This document shows, piece after piece, positions 1 to 10,752 of a stretch of 64,000 bases of DNA; position 1 is the stretch's first letter, and every line of letters starts with the position of its first letter. The position numbers and the translations under genes are program-made. Location: positions 26,657,858 through 26,721,857 of the forward strand of contig OY755242.1 of the NCBI GenBank assembly GCA_963576725.1. The letters run 5' to 3'. Below the pieces are notes generated by a model, which was given only the letters and a program-made list of their open reading frames with translations, was not told the origin of the DNA and did no database searches. Origin of the DNA: Azorinus chamasolen. Its lineage: Eukaryota; Mollusca; Bivalvia; Cardiida; Solecurtidae.

Positions 1-556
1 AAAAGCTTGTGTCATTATATTGCCAATATTTCTCAAAAGCTTGTGTCATCACATTGCCATTATTTCACAAAAGCTTATGTCATTATATTGCCAATATTTC
101 TCAAAGCTTGTGTCATGGCATTGTCAATATTTATCAAAAGTTTGTGTCATGACATTGTCAATGTTTCTCAAAAGCTTATGTCATGACATTGCCAATATTT
201 CTCAAAAGCGTGTGTCATGACATTGCAATTATTTCTCAAAAGCTTGTGTCATGGCATTGTCAACATTTCAGAAAAGCTTGTGTCATGATATTGCCAATGT
301 TTCTCAAAAGCTATTGTCATGACATTGTCAACATTCTCAAAAACTTATGTCATGACATTGCCGATATTATTTTTCAAAAGTTTGTGTCTTGACACTGCCA
401 ATATTTATCAAGAGCTTGTGTCATGACATTGCCAAATATTTCTCAAAAGCTTGTGGCATGACATTGTCAATATTTCTCAAAAGCTTATGTCATGACATTG
501 CCAATATTTCTCAAAAGCTTGTGTCATGACATTGCCAATATTTCTCAAAAGCTTGA
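1..556. repeat. 34-bp tandem array (minisatellite), open at window edge
   Basis: About 16 copies of a 34-bp unit with the core GTCATGACATTGCCAATATT followed by CTCAAAAGCTT; the spacing of GTCATGAC at 489 and 523 is exactly 34. The array runs off the left edge, so its full length is unknown. Copies differ by point changes and small indels. Open frames across it are by-products of the repeat. Confidence 0.95.
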
Positions 557-774
557 TTGAATCGGAAGTAATAAAAACTGAACAGATCGAAGTTTGAGCA
601 GACATTATTTTTTTCAAAGCGGGGTAAAGGTTAATGTGGATAAGAATGGTGAGAAATCTGTGACAAATCAAATGAGAAAACTGACAATTCAAATGGAAAA
701 TCTGTGACAAATCAAATGGGAACATTGAACATAGATGACACTATCTAGCGACAAACCTTTGTTCAGCAGATACA

Positions 775-962
775 GAACAACCTCTCTATAACGGCCACTA
801 AATCACATCAATTATTTTACATCAATTATTTTGTGTTAAAGGTAGGTTGATGCGTAAAGCAAGGTGAAAGTAAAACAGAACGCTCTAAGCAGCCACCTGA
901 CCTAAATACAGTACCAATTAATTAACACAATTTAGTGGCCGTTATAGAGAGGTTTTACTGTA
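775..962. mobile_element. A-family MITE, hairpin tip deleted
   Basis: Pogo/Tigger-like termini (CTCTCTATAACGGCCACTAAAT at left, its inverse ending TTTTACTGTA at right). The left stem is present (GCTTAAAGCAAGGTGAAAGTAAAACAGAACGCTC is recognisable in other copies), but most of the right stem is missing, so the sequence jumps from AACGCTC to TAAGCAGCCACCTG. Confidence 0.85.
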
Positions 963-1210
963 CTCTTTACACCATAGCTATCCATGCAAGAAATAATTAT
1001 GAATATCAAATAGATTATTTTCATAAGGGCGCATGGACACATGGGTCTTTGGCCATAGCCTACACTGTAGAATCATATCTACATCTATATTATTTCATAA
1101 GCAAACAGAGCAGACCCTGATCAGATGACTCCTACAGGAGCCATCTAATCAGTGTCTACACTGTTTGCAAGGGCGTAGAAAGGCGTATTTATGGAGTCTA
1201 TGGCTAACGT
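963..1210. mobile_element. P-family piggyBac-like MITE fragment
   Basis: Contains the P hairpin at 1101-1169 (GCAAACAGAGCAGACC at left, its inverse ending CTGTTTGC at right, apex ACTCCTACAGGAG), followed by the usual GGCGTAGAAAGGCGTATTTATGGAG end. The left end abuts the A element. Confidence 0.75.
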
Positions 1211-1350
1211 TTAGTCCTCTATTTGGATCTTGTGTAATTTTGACTACTTCCAATTCGATAAAGCTTTTGAGATACTTTTGACAGAGAGCTTTGAAATCTG
1301 ATGAGACGCTGAGTTACCATCTGGAAATGGATAGGCGGGGTGAAAGTTAA

Positions 1351-1562
1351 TACAGTAAAACCTCTCTATAGCGGCCACTATATTGTGTTTAATAGTTGGT
1401 ATATTAGGGCAGGTGACTGCTTAAAGCAAAGTGAAAAGAAAAACAGAACGCTCCAATAGGAGGGTTCTGTTTTACTTTTACCTTGCGTTAAGCAACCACA
1501 TGCCTTTAACACAAAATAATTAATGTAATTTAGTGACCGTTAGAGAGAGGTTTTACTGTACA
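1351..1562. mobile_element. A-family MITE, complete
   Basis: TACAGTAAAACCTCTCTATA at left and its inverse at right, with TA at both edges. The internal hairpin has a mutated apex (CTCCAATAGGAG). Confidence 0.9.
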
Positions 1563-2097
1563 TTCTCTTCAGCGATGGCACTTATGTGCTTCCGTATAAA
1601 AGCGCAGGTTTTGCATATTATAATAACTGATGTTGAGAATCTCAATAACCTTTCCCATAACGACAGAGCAAGGTGCTAAAATCCCAATTTCTTGTTTTTA
1701 CGACTTTCACTCAATTTAGAGAATAATATATCGTATTACCCTGTTGGCGCTTGATTTACATGAAAATTAGCGTTTATCGCTCTACCCCACAAGTAGACGG
1801 ATGGTTTTGCATCGCGATTTCAGTGAATTTGACTATACCAACGCGCCATTTAGATAAGTCCAGATCATAAAGCCGATCTTTGATAATTGAAATAATAAAA
1901 AGTAAGTTGCATTAAATTGGCGAGCTCAATTGAAAAAGCAGAATTTAAATGCGCAGGGGGGTTTAAGATTTAAGAGTGACTAGACGGGATTTTTGTTGTT
2001 ATTAAAGTATTTTGGGGTTGGGTTTTATATATTATTGATTAACCAAAGAATGTTCTAGCAGGGCGGGTGGCTACATAACTCAGCAAGACCAGACAAA

Positions 2098-2291
2098 ACA
2101 GTGGAACCTGTCTTAAGCGGCCATCAAAAAGATATTTTTATGGGTCTGTAAGGCAGGTGGTAGCTTAATGCAGGTCAAAAGTAATGCAGAAAACTCCTAT
2201 AGGAACTTTTGCGCCGCATTAAGCAACCACTTGCTTTTTAATACTTCTATGATCAATAAATGAATGGCCACTTAAGACAGGTTCTATTGTA
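2098..2291. mobile_element. B-family MITE (TA type)
   Basis: CAGTGGAACCTGTCTTAAGCG at left and its inverse ACAGGTTCTATTGTA at right. The internal stem reads GGTGGTAGCTTAATGCAGG and the apex ACTCCTATAGGAA; the right stem has diverged. Confidence 0.8.
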
Positions 2292-2400
2292 TTCTCATTA
2301 ATGTTTTCATGAAAAGATATTTTATTGAAGAGACAGTGATTAATCTAAATAAAACCTGTCTTAGGCGACCATTTCAACGATGGATGACTTATTACCTTAA

Positions 2401-2591
2401 TTAACCCTTTCTTTCATAAATACGCCTTTCTACACCTATGTAAAAATCACCTGTTGAAACCATTGTGATAAATAGAGCATTTGCTCCCATAGGAGCAAAT
2501 GCTCTATTTAACACAATGGTTTCACACTACAAAATTCTAATATTCATTCAAAGAGGTTGGGTCTAAAATAACCTATGGAGGAAAGGGTTAA
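2401..2591. mobile_element. C-family piggyBac-like MITE, complete
   Basis: TTAA-CCCTTTC at left and GAAAGGG-TTAA at right: a target duplication and terminal inverted repeat of piggyBac type. The central hairpin GAAACCATTGTGATAAATAG...inverse has the apex GCTCCCATAGGAGC. It sits in a degraded B-like half element (from about 2345). Confidence 0.9.
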
Positions 2592-2708
2592 CCCTCTTCC
2601 TCTTGCATATTAATGTAAGAAATATCCAACGTGAATACTAATTAGCTTTTTTTGTACTGAAATTAGAAATAAGGGATTGAACCTCTAGAATCAGGTCTTT
2701 ATTAATTC

Positions 2709-2934
2709 TTAACCCTTTCCTCTATATGCTATTTTTAGACCCAACCACTTTGAATGAATCTACCCAAATGGAGCATTTACTAGAGAAAAGTATAATTTTA
2801 GAATTTTGTTTGAAACTATTGTGATAAATAGAGCATTTGCTCCAATAGGAGCAAATGCTCTATTTATCACAATGGTTTCAATGGGTGATTTTTACAGAGG
2901 CGTAGAAAGGCGTATTAATGAAGGAAAGGGTTAA
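2709..2934. mobile_element. C-family MITE, complete, opposite orientation
   Basis: TTAA at both ends. It starts CCCTTTCCTCTATATGC, carries the hairpin with apex GCTCCAATAGGAGC, and ends GAAGGAAAGGG-TTAA. It appears nested in a decayed P element that begins at 2588. Confidence 0.9.
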
Positions 2935-2957
2935 TCAAGGTAATAAGTCATGACTTT

Positions 2958-3094
2958 TGTAGTTTGAAACCATTGTGATAAATAGAGCATTTGCTCCTAT
3001 AGGAGCAAATGATCTACATGTGTTTATCAAAATGGTTTCAAGAAGTGGTTATTACAGAGGCATAGAAAGGCGTATTTATGGAGCACAGGGTTAA
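2958..3094. mobile_element. C-family MITE, left end lost
   Basis: C hairpin with the exact apex CTCCTATAGGAG at 2994-3005 and an insertion of a few bases in the right arm. The right terminus is GGAGCACAGGG-TTAA. Confidence 0.8.
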
Positions 3095-3222
3095 GGAAAT
3101 ACATGTAGAACAGACACTGGTCCGACGACCCATACAGAAACACATTCTGATCTCGATCTACTCTGTTTGTAAAGGGGCAAAATGAGTCTCTATAAAGAAA
3201 AGGGTTAAGCAACCATCTGAGT

Positions 3223-3440
3223 TTAATCATTTACTCCTTTTATACGCCTTTCTACGCATTTGTATATACAGTAGACCAAGACCAGACGGCTCTTGTAGGA
3301 GCCGTCTGGTCACGGTCAGCTCTGTTTGCTTATGATATAATATAGATATTATCTTAGATTGTCTGCCATGGCCAACATTTACCGTGTTTATGTGCTATTA
3401 AACAACCAATCTATTTCATATGCATGCTGCCATTATGGCT
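3223..3440. mobile_element. P-family MITE, degraded
   Basis: Hairpin at 3261-3330 (GTAGACCAAGACCAGACGGC with its inverse; tip TCTTGTAGGAG). Flanks match the P left end (ACTCCTTTTATACGCC). Confidence 0.7.
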
Positions 3441-3475
3441 TACATTCGATCAGTAAATGGTAAAGACTCTGGTAT

Positions 3476-3725
3476 CTAACCCTTTCCCTGTTCTATGTTG
3501 AATTTAAATTCCAATACCTACAGAATAATCATGAACAAAATATTGATAATGAAATATGGAAGGTGGGTCATTGTAGCTATTTTAGGAACTAAAGAAACAG
3601 ATCAACCAAATTCCATTAGCAAACAAAGTAGACCCTGATCAGACGGCTTCTATAGGAGCCGTCTGATCTGGGTCTACTCTGTTTGCAAATGCGTGAAAAC
3701 ACGTTTACGTGAGGGAAATGGTTAA
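3476..3725. mobile_element. P-family MITE, complete
   Basis: CTAA/TTAA-flanked; CCCTTTCCCTGTT at left and GAGGGAAATGG at right. Central hairpin GCAAACAAAGTAGACCCTG...inverse with apex TTCTATAGGAGC. Confidence 0.88.
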
Positions 3726-4160
3726 AACAGGTTAAGCTATACAGTGAAAATTATAAACTCTTAACCTGTTGAATAGTCTTGTAAGACATAAAGGCGGTAT
3801 GAATATTAACCATTACCTCATAGGCTATTTTTAGATACAACCTTTTTGAATAAATCTACCGAAAAGGAGAATTAACTAGAGAAAAGGATTTTTTTTAGAA
3901 ATTACAGAAACTATATTATTGCATAACCAAACAGAGCAGATCTCGATCGACAGGAGTCAATTAATCTGGGTCTACACTATATACCATAAAGATGATCAAC
4001 TCTTTCTGTCTGTCATATACTATATAAATTTTATTTACTGATATTTTTTATTTTTGAAATTAATAATTGAAATATATATACGCATGTCACTCACTTTCGT
4101 TCTTTCGGAATAAAATGATTAAGTAACATTTATAACGATAAATATAGGTGGGTATGTCTA

Positions 4161-4338
4161 TTAACCTTTAGCCTGCTATGGGCGGACGAGTGAATACCTA
4201 TGCATACAGTCTGGATCCAGATGAGACGCCGAGTAACTCGGCGTCTCATCAGGATCCAAACTGTTTGATATCCGGATTGCATTTTGGTAGACACATTGAT
4301 TATAGCTTCAACAGTCGTCAATATGAGGGAATGGGTTA
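4161..4338. mobile_element. G-family TTAA MITE with GGATCC hairpin
   Basis: TTAA at both edges. The hairpin TCTGGATCCAGATGAGACGC has the apex CCGAGTAACTCGG and the inverse arm CATCAGGATCCAAACTG. Same outer topology as P (…CAG…CTGTTTG) but a different apex. Confidence 0.88.
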
Positions 4339-4525
4339 AGCTGCTATTCGTTTATTGAACATAGGCGTCATAAAAAGCAGTCGATTGCCCAAATGCAGGG
4401 CAAAAGTAATGCAGATAGCTCCTTTGGAGCTTTCTGCATTACTTTTGACCTGCATTAAGCTACCACATGCATTACATACCCATAATTAGACCTTTTGATG
4501 ACCGCTTAAGACAGGTTCTACTGTA
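4338..4525. mobile_element. B-family MITE, left end eroded
   Basis: The stem AAATGCAGGGCAAAAGTAATGC pairs with its inverse across the apex CTCCTTTGGAG. The right terminus GACCGCTTAAGACAGGTTCT ends ACTGTA. Confidence 0.75.
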
Positions 4526-4816
4526 ATATGACGGAGCATTGCCGCTTGTATGTGATTACCGTGTTTGCAAAATCCCAATGACGCTTTTTTTCAGAGGCAA
4601 GTTTCATTCCAGAGGAGTTGACATTTTTCAGCAGGTGACATTCTTTAAGCAGACTGTTTCTGTACTGTTTGAAAAGGGATATCTTGATTAGCTGGCTCAT
4701 TTAACGGATTCACGACTTTCTAAGGAGTTTTATTGCCTATAAAATTAGTAGTAGGCGACCGGAACACGATAAAACTCGGGCGGTTATTGAGATATAGACC
4801 TTGGTAGCTAACACGT

Positions 4817-5039
4817 CTAACCCTTTCCCTGCTGAATATTTATGTAAGAAATAATGACTTTATTAATATTAATAAAATACTTTTTATAATGGCATAAGGA
4901 CACAGGACATTTTAGCTCAAGCAAAAACTGTAGAAACAGATCTATGTTGGACCATTGGCAAACAGAGCAGACCCTGATCACAGGGGCCTTCTGATCTGGG
5001 TATGCTATGTTTGCAATTTCATGAAAGGAAAGGCTGAAG
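4817..5039. mobile_element. P-family MITE, reverse orientation
   Basis: CTAA-CCCTTTCCCTGCTGAATATT at left, hairpin GCAAACAGAGCAGACCCTGATC with a partly deleted arm, and AAAGGAAAGGCTGAA at right. Confidence 0.8.
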
Positions 5040-5389
5040 ACCGGGGTGCCTTTATGCATGAACAAATGCTAAACTTTTAATCCATTTTTGAACATCAGCT
5101 ACTGACCGTGAAAACTCAGGACTATGTGATGTAAAACATTGAAAATAAGCAAACATTAGTTAGGTTTTCACAGTACATTGGCCCATATTCATTAACATAC
5201 CGAGTCAAACTTGAAATGCCAAATATCATGTTTATACATATAAACATCATTTAACCCTTTACCTGATAGAAGCGGCTTTTAGCGTGTTTGATTTATTCCT
5301 CCGCTGAAGAAAATAGTTCAAATTCATACAGTCATTCATGTGAACATATTGCATAATAAATATTTTCTATATCCTAGTAGGTGGTAGCT

Positions 5390-5470
5390 TAAAGCAGGCT
5401 GAAAGTAAAGCAGAATGCGCCTTAAGGCGCATTCTGCTTTACTTTCAACCTGCTTTAAGTGGTCATATGT
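5390..5470. mobile_element. B/A-type hairpin core without recognised termini
   Basis: Near-perfect palindrome: GGTGGTAGCTTAAAGCAGGC...AATGCGCCTTAAGGCGCATT...inverse. The stem matches the TA-type elements, but the apex (CGCCTTAAGGCG) differs. The flanks at 5260 and 5500 carry CCCTTTACC and GGTAAAGGG with TTAA, so the host element appears to be of TTAA type. Confidence 0.6.
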
Positions 5471-5787
5471 CTTCAAAACTAGAAACAGGCTATTGGGTAA
5501 AGGGTTAACAATATCCGTTCTTTTCTTGCATGATAAAATTTCAAATATATCTTTCTCTCATTCAATCAGTCAATCAACTAATTGATCAATCTTGTGATCA
5601 ACATTATCAAATGATAAATTCAATCAACCAATTATCGTTTAAAGATGCTTCATGACGATAGTGAACTTTTCATGTTCATTTACTATTATGAATTATTAAG
5701 CTTATTAATATTCATACATGCAGTATTTCTTATATGAATATTTATGGGGTATATGGTGTTGCTAGTGACGAAGATGGACCCTGGGCA

Positions 5788-5992
5788 ACAGAACAAACTC
5801 AATAACGGCCACTAAATTACATCAAATAGTTTGTGTTAAAGGCAAGTGGATGCTTAAAGCAACGTGAAAGTTAAACAAAACGTTCCTATAGGAGCGTTCT
5901 GTTTTACTTTCACCTTGCTTTAAGTAGCCACCTGCCCTAAATACCAACTAATTAACACAATTTAGTGGCCGTTATAGAGAGGTTTTACTGTA
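5788..5992. mobile_element. A-family MITE
   Basis: Left terminus decayed (ACAGAACAAACTCAATAACGG); right terminus intact (GGCCGTTATAGAGAGGTTTT, ACTGTA). Hairpin with apex TTCCTATAGGAGC. Confidence 0.85.
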
Positions 5993-6185
5993 TGTAGTTA
6001 TCTTGTTGGGACATTGTATGATTCAGATGGATAATTGATTTTGTTGAAATTCGGAAAGTTTAGCCAAGCTGTGTTTATCACTATACCCGCAAATGGAACG
6101 AATACTTTTAAGAATATAAAACTTCTCGATATTAACATATCCTACACATCGGCAATTTTTTCTATCATTATCGTTAACGCATTGC

Positions 6186-6690
6186 TGTACCTGATGTAAA
6201 TGCACAACTTTACCTGATGTAAACGCTTCACTATACCCGACGTTAACGAGTCAATATCTGCCATTGACGCATCATTATACTTGACGTTAACGCATCACAC
6301 TACCGCGTCAATCTACGGGCCATTAACGCTTCACTGTACTTGACGTTAATGAGTCAATATACCTGCCATTGACGCATCACTATACTTGACGTTAACACAT
6401 CAATATGCCTAACATTAACGCATCACACTACCGCGTCAATCTACCTGCCATTAATGCTTCACTGTACTTGACGTTAACGCATCACTATACTCATCACCAT
6501 ACCTGCCACTATCGCGTCAATATACCGGCTATTAACGCATAATTATGTACGACGTTAACGCATCACTATACCTACCACTAGCGCGTCAATATATCTGCCA
6601 TGCACTATACTTGACGTTAACGCACAACTATACCTGTCGTTTACGGGTCAATATACCTGCCAAAAGACACATCACTATACATGATGGTAT
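6186..6690. repeat. Minisatellite of about 22-24 bp
   Basis: Irregular tandem copies built from two alternating half-motifs, CTTGACGTTAACGCATCACTA and CCTGCCATTAACGCGTCAATA. The unit contains the palindrome GACGTTAACG and many CpG sites, unusual in this AT-rich background. Confidence 0.9.
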
Positions 6691-7832
6691 CGTGTCACTA
6701 TATATCTGGCGTCGACACTTGCTTCCCCCAGTGTCGCTACATTCGATACAGTAAGGATGATAAAGCGTAGTTGTCGCATACTTGGCGTCAACAAATTAAT
6801 AAATACATAAGGCCTGGCGTCTGTTGTCCTGTACTTGGCCCTTATACGTAAAAAAGTCCGTGTCATCGTATCACCACATTAAACATGTTCACATACTTAA
6901 TGATAAAAATACGTTCTCAGGCATAATTAGCCAGAATGCATCTTGTTGCATCTAGTGTCCCGTAATAGGGACAGCCAAAACGGCCAAAACATTTCAGATC
7001 AAGGTCAATGGAGTCTACTAATAAGGGGTTGCATTGTTTTCTTCATATAATAGATTCTACTCAGATAATGATATTTAGAATCGTTAGTCCTCTTCGATAA
7101 ACGGGATACACAGGATAATGTAATATAATTATTATTTCTATTCGAGACCGCCAGTGAGAATCCTCCATTAAAATGCCACTAATATTTATGAAAAAACTTT
7201 GAACATCTCTTCTCAGCGGCTGACTGGTACTAAACAGATAAACTTTTTAATCCTTATTTTACCGCTAATCCCCTGTCTAAGGCACTGTGCTTTAATAAAC
7301 CAGTGTTGCATCGTTTGATACGCACGCAAGCGCATTTAAGCAGCTATAGTTTAATCTGAATTGCACGCTCGTAACAATATAATTATGACAAAAATGTGAA
7401 CATTACGACCACCCTGAAGGTTGCATGGTACATGTATTTGTACTGCCTGTACTGTTATCGTTGTCGCTGGTATTGTTGATGCTGCCTTTTATTGTTCTTA
7501 TAAATACGGTATCATTGTTCCTATCTATAGTATCTACATGCATATAGTGTCTATAACGACCTCGTCACACAATAACATCTGTATCAATAGTTTCCTACTG
7601 TCAGCTGGTTATGAGGGCATACCTTTGATACTTTACAAAATATCAGTAACATGTACGCCGGTCACGAGGTTAATATGTTTGTTCGATGCCATAATGTCAT
7701 TTGAACGAAGGGCGGGATTTACCTAAAACTATGCCAAATTACAACAAACATCATAATCCAACATCGCGGTCGCCCAAACCCTTTTCTATAGTCATGGAAC
7801 ATCTACATTTTGTTTAAATTTCGACTCAATGT
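6691..7832. other. Low-repeat stretch, no gene recognised
   Basis: I see no MITE, array or convincing exon here. The longest frame (7421-7726, plus) encodes a 101-residue protein of no recognisable family, without promoter or splice context. The stretch matters mainly as the setting of the hairpin at 7833-7939. Confidence 0.5.
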
Positions 7833-7939
7833 TACATGCAAGTGTCTGAAACATTCATATTGTCAATTCTTGAAACTGAATGACAAGGCTCGACGTCGCT
7901 TAGGATTGGCAATATGAATGTTTGAGACACTTGTCTGTA
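7833..7939 (+). ncRNA. Candidate pre-miRNA-like hairpin
   Basis: Bases 7833-7869 pair with 7903-7939: about 35 of 37 positions pair (counting G-U), with mismatches at 7848/7924 and 7837/7935 and a loop of about 33 nt. The arms read CAAGTGTCTGAAACATTCAT and ATGAATGTTTGAGACACTTG. Length, loop size and isolation from the MITEs fit a microRNA precursor. I do not recognise the arm as a known conserved miRNA. The strand is arbitrary because both strands fold; it could instead be a single inverted repeat. Confidence 0.45.
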
Positions 7940-8109
7940 TTACGTATAACTAACTGGTTTTCGCCTCAGTTCCTGGTCTTCTTGGTACTGTTCTTCACCC
8001 CTCGCTGTTGATAATGATGTCCACGTTTGCTTTCGTTTTTGCTGTTATGCATATAGTACAAGTTTTAAATCCATAACCCCCTGTTGATCTGGTGCGATAT
8101 TGAATATTT

Positions 8110-8285
8110 ATGACTAGATCAAGCTTTTGAGGAACACTCAAGTATTATGGCACGCGATTTGAGAAACTATTGACAAGTGCCAAACAGCTTGGATCCTGAT
8201 GAGACGCCGAGTTACTCGGCGTCTCATCTAGATCCAAGCTGTTTGCAAATGACACTTAAGTCGCTGTTAGCAGGAAAAGGGTTAA
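8110..8285. mobile_element. G-family MITE
   Basis: Hairpin at 8181-8247: CAAACAGCTTGGATCCTGATG...CCGAGTTACTCGG...inverse. The right end AGGAAAAGGG-TTAA is intact; the left end is decayed. Confidence 0.8.
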
Positions 8286-8289
8286 GTAA

Positions 8290-8497
8290 TACAGTAAAAC
8301 CTCTCTATAACTGCCTCTAAATTTCATCAAGTATGTTGTGTTAAAGGCAGGTGGCTGCTTAAAGCAAGATGAAAGTAAAACAGAACGCTCCTATAGGAGC
8401 GTTCTGTTTTACTTTCACCTTGCTTTAAGCAGCCACCTGCTCTAAATACCAACTAATTAACACAATTTAGTGGTCGTTATAGAGAGGGTTTACTGTA
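8290..8497. mobile_element. A-family MITE, complete reference copy
   Basis: TACAGTAAAACCTCTCTATA...TACTGTA with TA at both edges. The stem GGCAGGTGGCTGCTTAAAGC...inverse carries the exact apex CTCCTATAGGAG at 8388-8399. Used here as the reference for family A. Confidence 0.93.
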
Positions 8498-8719
8498 TAA
8501 ATATTGCCCTCCTTGAGACTGACAGTGCATATTAGTAATATGAGGGAACACTATTTCCCAGAGGTTAACACTGTATGCACTGTCACTCTTTAATAAGGTA
8601 GTATTTACTTTATTATACCCAACATATTGACCTTTCTGAACTTAGCTTCCACTATAGTGGCTTTACCGAATCTAAACACAGAGCAGTTTACCAATCGGAA
8701 AACATGCGTATTTTAATGT

Positions 8720-8796
8720 GCGTTTAAGCAGCCACCTGCTCTAAATACCAGCTAATTAACTCAATTTCGTGGTCGTTATAGAGAGGTTTAACTGTA
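8720..8796. mobile_element. A-family MITE, right half only
   Basis: Begins inside the right stem (TTTAAGCAGCCACCTGCTC) and runs to the right terminus AGAGAGGTTTAACTGTA. Confidence 0.85.
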
Positions 8797-8856
8797 TTAT
8801 AACCAAATGGAAATGACATGTTAGAATTGACGATAAGTACTATCTGTGGTATGGGG

Positions 8857-9324
8857 TTAGTCATTTCTCTGTTGAATATTCATATAAGCATTAACCCATT
8901 ACCTCATATGCTATTTTTAGATACAATCTTTTTGAATTAATCTACCGAAAAGGAGCATTAATTAGAGAAAAGGAAATTTTTAGAATTTTGTAGTTTGAAA
9001 CCATTTTGATAAATAAAGCATTTGCTCCTATAGGAGCAAATGCTCTATTTATCACAATGGTTTCACAAAGTCGTCAAAAGTCGTCAATATGAGGGAAAGG
9101 GTTAATGAGTATTTATGAGCTGACTGTTTACAATGTCATATGTACACAGGACTTAGAATTAGTACAAACTGTAGAGTCAGATATATTATAATTTCATAAG
9201 CAAACAGAGCAGACCCTGATCAGACGGCTCCCATAGGTGTCTTCTAATCTGGATCTGTTGTGTTTGCAAAGGCGTGAAATAGCGATTATAAGTAAGTAAA
9301 ATGTTTTATGAGGGAAAGGGTTAA
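8857..9324. mobile_element. P-family MITE interrupted by a C element
   Basis: The left part TCTCTGTTGAATATTCATAT (8871-8890) and the right part from 9106 (GAGTATTTATGAGCTGAC, hairpin 9200-9268, end GAGGGAAAGGG-TTAA) join into one P element once the C element 8891-9105 is removed at TTAA. Confidence 0.85.
8891..9105. mobile_element. C-family MITE nested in P
   Basis: TTAA-CCCATTACCTCATATGC at left and GAGGGAAAGGG-TTAA at right. Hairpin with the exact apex CTCCTATAGGAG at 9025-9036. Confidence 0.9.
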
Positions 9325-9465
9325 CTACTGCACGATGGATACGTGTTACCGGATTGCCCTATAGTCGCGATTATACTAAATCAGACTTACGATATGTTTG
9401 GTCGTACGAATTTTAGTAAAAGGCCCCCGGTCCAGAATTAATAAACTACTACATAACAATAACAA

Positions 9466-9753
9466 ACAAAAACAACAACAGCAACTACTACTACTAGAAC
9501 AACAACAAAACAACATCAACGAAAACAACTTCTACTACTGTCTAAAACAACATAAAACCCCAACAGCAACAGCGGCAACAACTTCTACTACTACTAGGAA
9601 CACAAAAAACAACTACTACTACAACTGCTACAACAACAATAACTACTTCTACTACTACCACCACCACCACCACCACCACCACCACCACCACCACCACCAC
9701 TACCACTACCACCACCACCACTACTACTACTACTACTACTGCTACTGCTATTG

Positions 9754-9820
<67 letters not shown>

Positions 9821-9890
9821 CATTACGACGACGATGAAGATGAAGAATACGACGACGACGAGGACAAAATAAATAAATAATAATAATAAT
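9466..9890. repeat. Compound trinucleotide microsatellite
   Basis: Blocks of AAC/CAG-like, then ACC (about 9657-9720), then ACT (about 9720-9820), then GAC/GAT and AAT trinucleotides, all in one continuous 3-bp register. The Tyr/His-rich plus frame and Val-rich minus frame are artefacts of this. Confidence 0.95.
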
Positions 9891-9964
9891 CTAATATTAG
9901 TAGTAATAACAATAATAGAAATTAATGATAACAATTAGCAACAGCATCGCATCTTTATCAAGTT

Positions 9965-10110
9965 TCAATACAATAGACCTTCGCTAAAGCGACCACCAAA
10001 AATATGTCTGCTTCCATGTCTGTATGGCAGGTGATACATGTAGCTTGGAGTAAGACGAAACTTATAGGATCTTCTTGATTTACTTAATTCCTGTATTAAG
10101 CAACAATTTG
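9965..10110. mobile_element. B-like MITE remnant
   Basis: CAATAGACCTTCGCTAAAGC, then a decayed stem (GGCAGGTGATACATGTAGCTT...TATTAAGCAACAATTTG). No clear right terminus. Confidence 0.5.
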
Positions 10111-10112
10111 CT

Positions 10113-10305
10113 TTAACCCTTTCCCTGTTCTATGTTTATTCCAAATTTCAATAGGCCTACCTACTAAAATCATTGACAAAATAGTTATAATGAAATATGG
10201 AAGGTTGAACATTGTAGCCATGTTAGAAACTATAGGAGCCGTATGTCCTGGGTCTATTCTGTTTGCAAATGCGTGAAAACACGTTTACATGAGGGAAAGG
10301 GTTAA
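10113..10305. mobile_element. P-family MITE, hairpin left arm lost
   Basis: TTAA-CCCTTTCCCTGTTC at left and GAGGGAAAGGG-TTAA at right. Only the right hairpin arm (TATAGGAGCCGTATG...CTGTTTGC) remains. Confidence 0.85.
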
Positions 10306-10311
10306 AAGACG

Positions 10312-10642
10312 TACTTCGATATCGCGAAATTCAAGGGACCATACAAATTAGTTCGATATAACAGAAGTTCGAGTAATCCGATTTATAATCTGGACAATTG
10401 CTACAGCTTTATGCAGGTCTAAAGTAATGCTTAAAGCTCCTGTATGAACTTTCATCATAACTTTAGACCTGCATTAAGCTGTAACATGTGTTTCTAGATA
10501 TGCGTAGTAGTAAAGCATTTTTGAGCAATTCAATGCATTTTTGAGCAATTCTGTATTGTAAGTATTGTGTAGGAACGAACATTGAATTCGAGTTATTTCC
10601 GAAGTTCGAGTTATCCGAGTTCGAGATATCGAAGTTCAACTA
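10312..10642. mobile_element. F-family TA-type element
   Basis: Termini of the AGTTGAACTTCGATATCTCG type (right end TCGAGATATCGAAGTTCAAC). The centre again holds the stem GCTTTATGCAGGTCTAAAGTA with the inverse TTTAGACCTGCATTAAGCTG, i.e. the B-type hairpin inside different ends. Confidence 0.75.
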
Positions 10643-10752
10643 TATACGTTCATTACGTGTATACGTTTAAGTGATCGCTTTAGAGAGTTCAGCAGATCTC
10701 ACTTCAGTGTCATCGTTCTCCTTACTGACATTACAGACGACTGGTCTGGAAT

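Noticed and set aside
1..556. CRISPR-like array
   Set aside because: Direct repeats have no unique spacers; it is a continuous 34-bp minisatellite in animal-type DNA.
8290..8497. Hairpins as bacterial-type transcription terminators
   Set aside because: They lie inside terminal inverted repeats with TA/TTAA duplications, lack U tracts, and the genome is eukaryotic.
9398..9934. Tyr/His-rich plus ORF and Val-rich minus ORF
   Set aside because: Both are translations of a trinucleotide microsatellite; composition and opposite-strand openness follow from the repeat.
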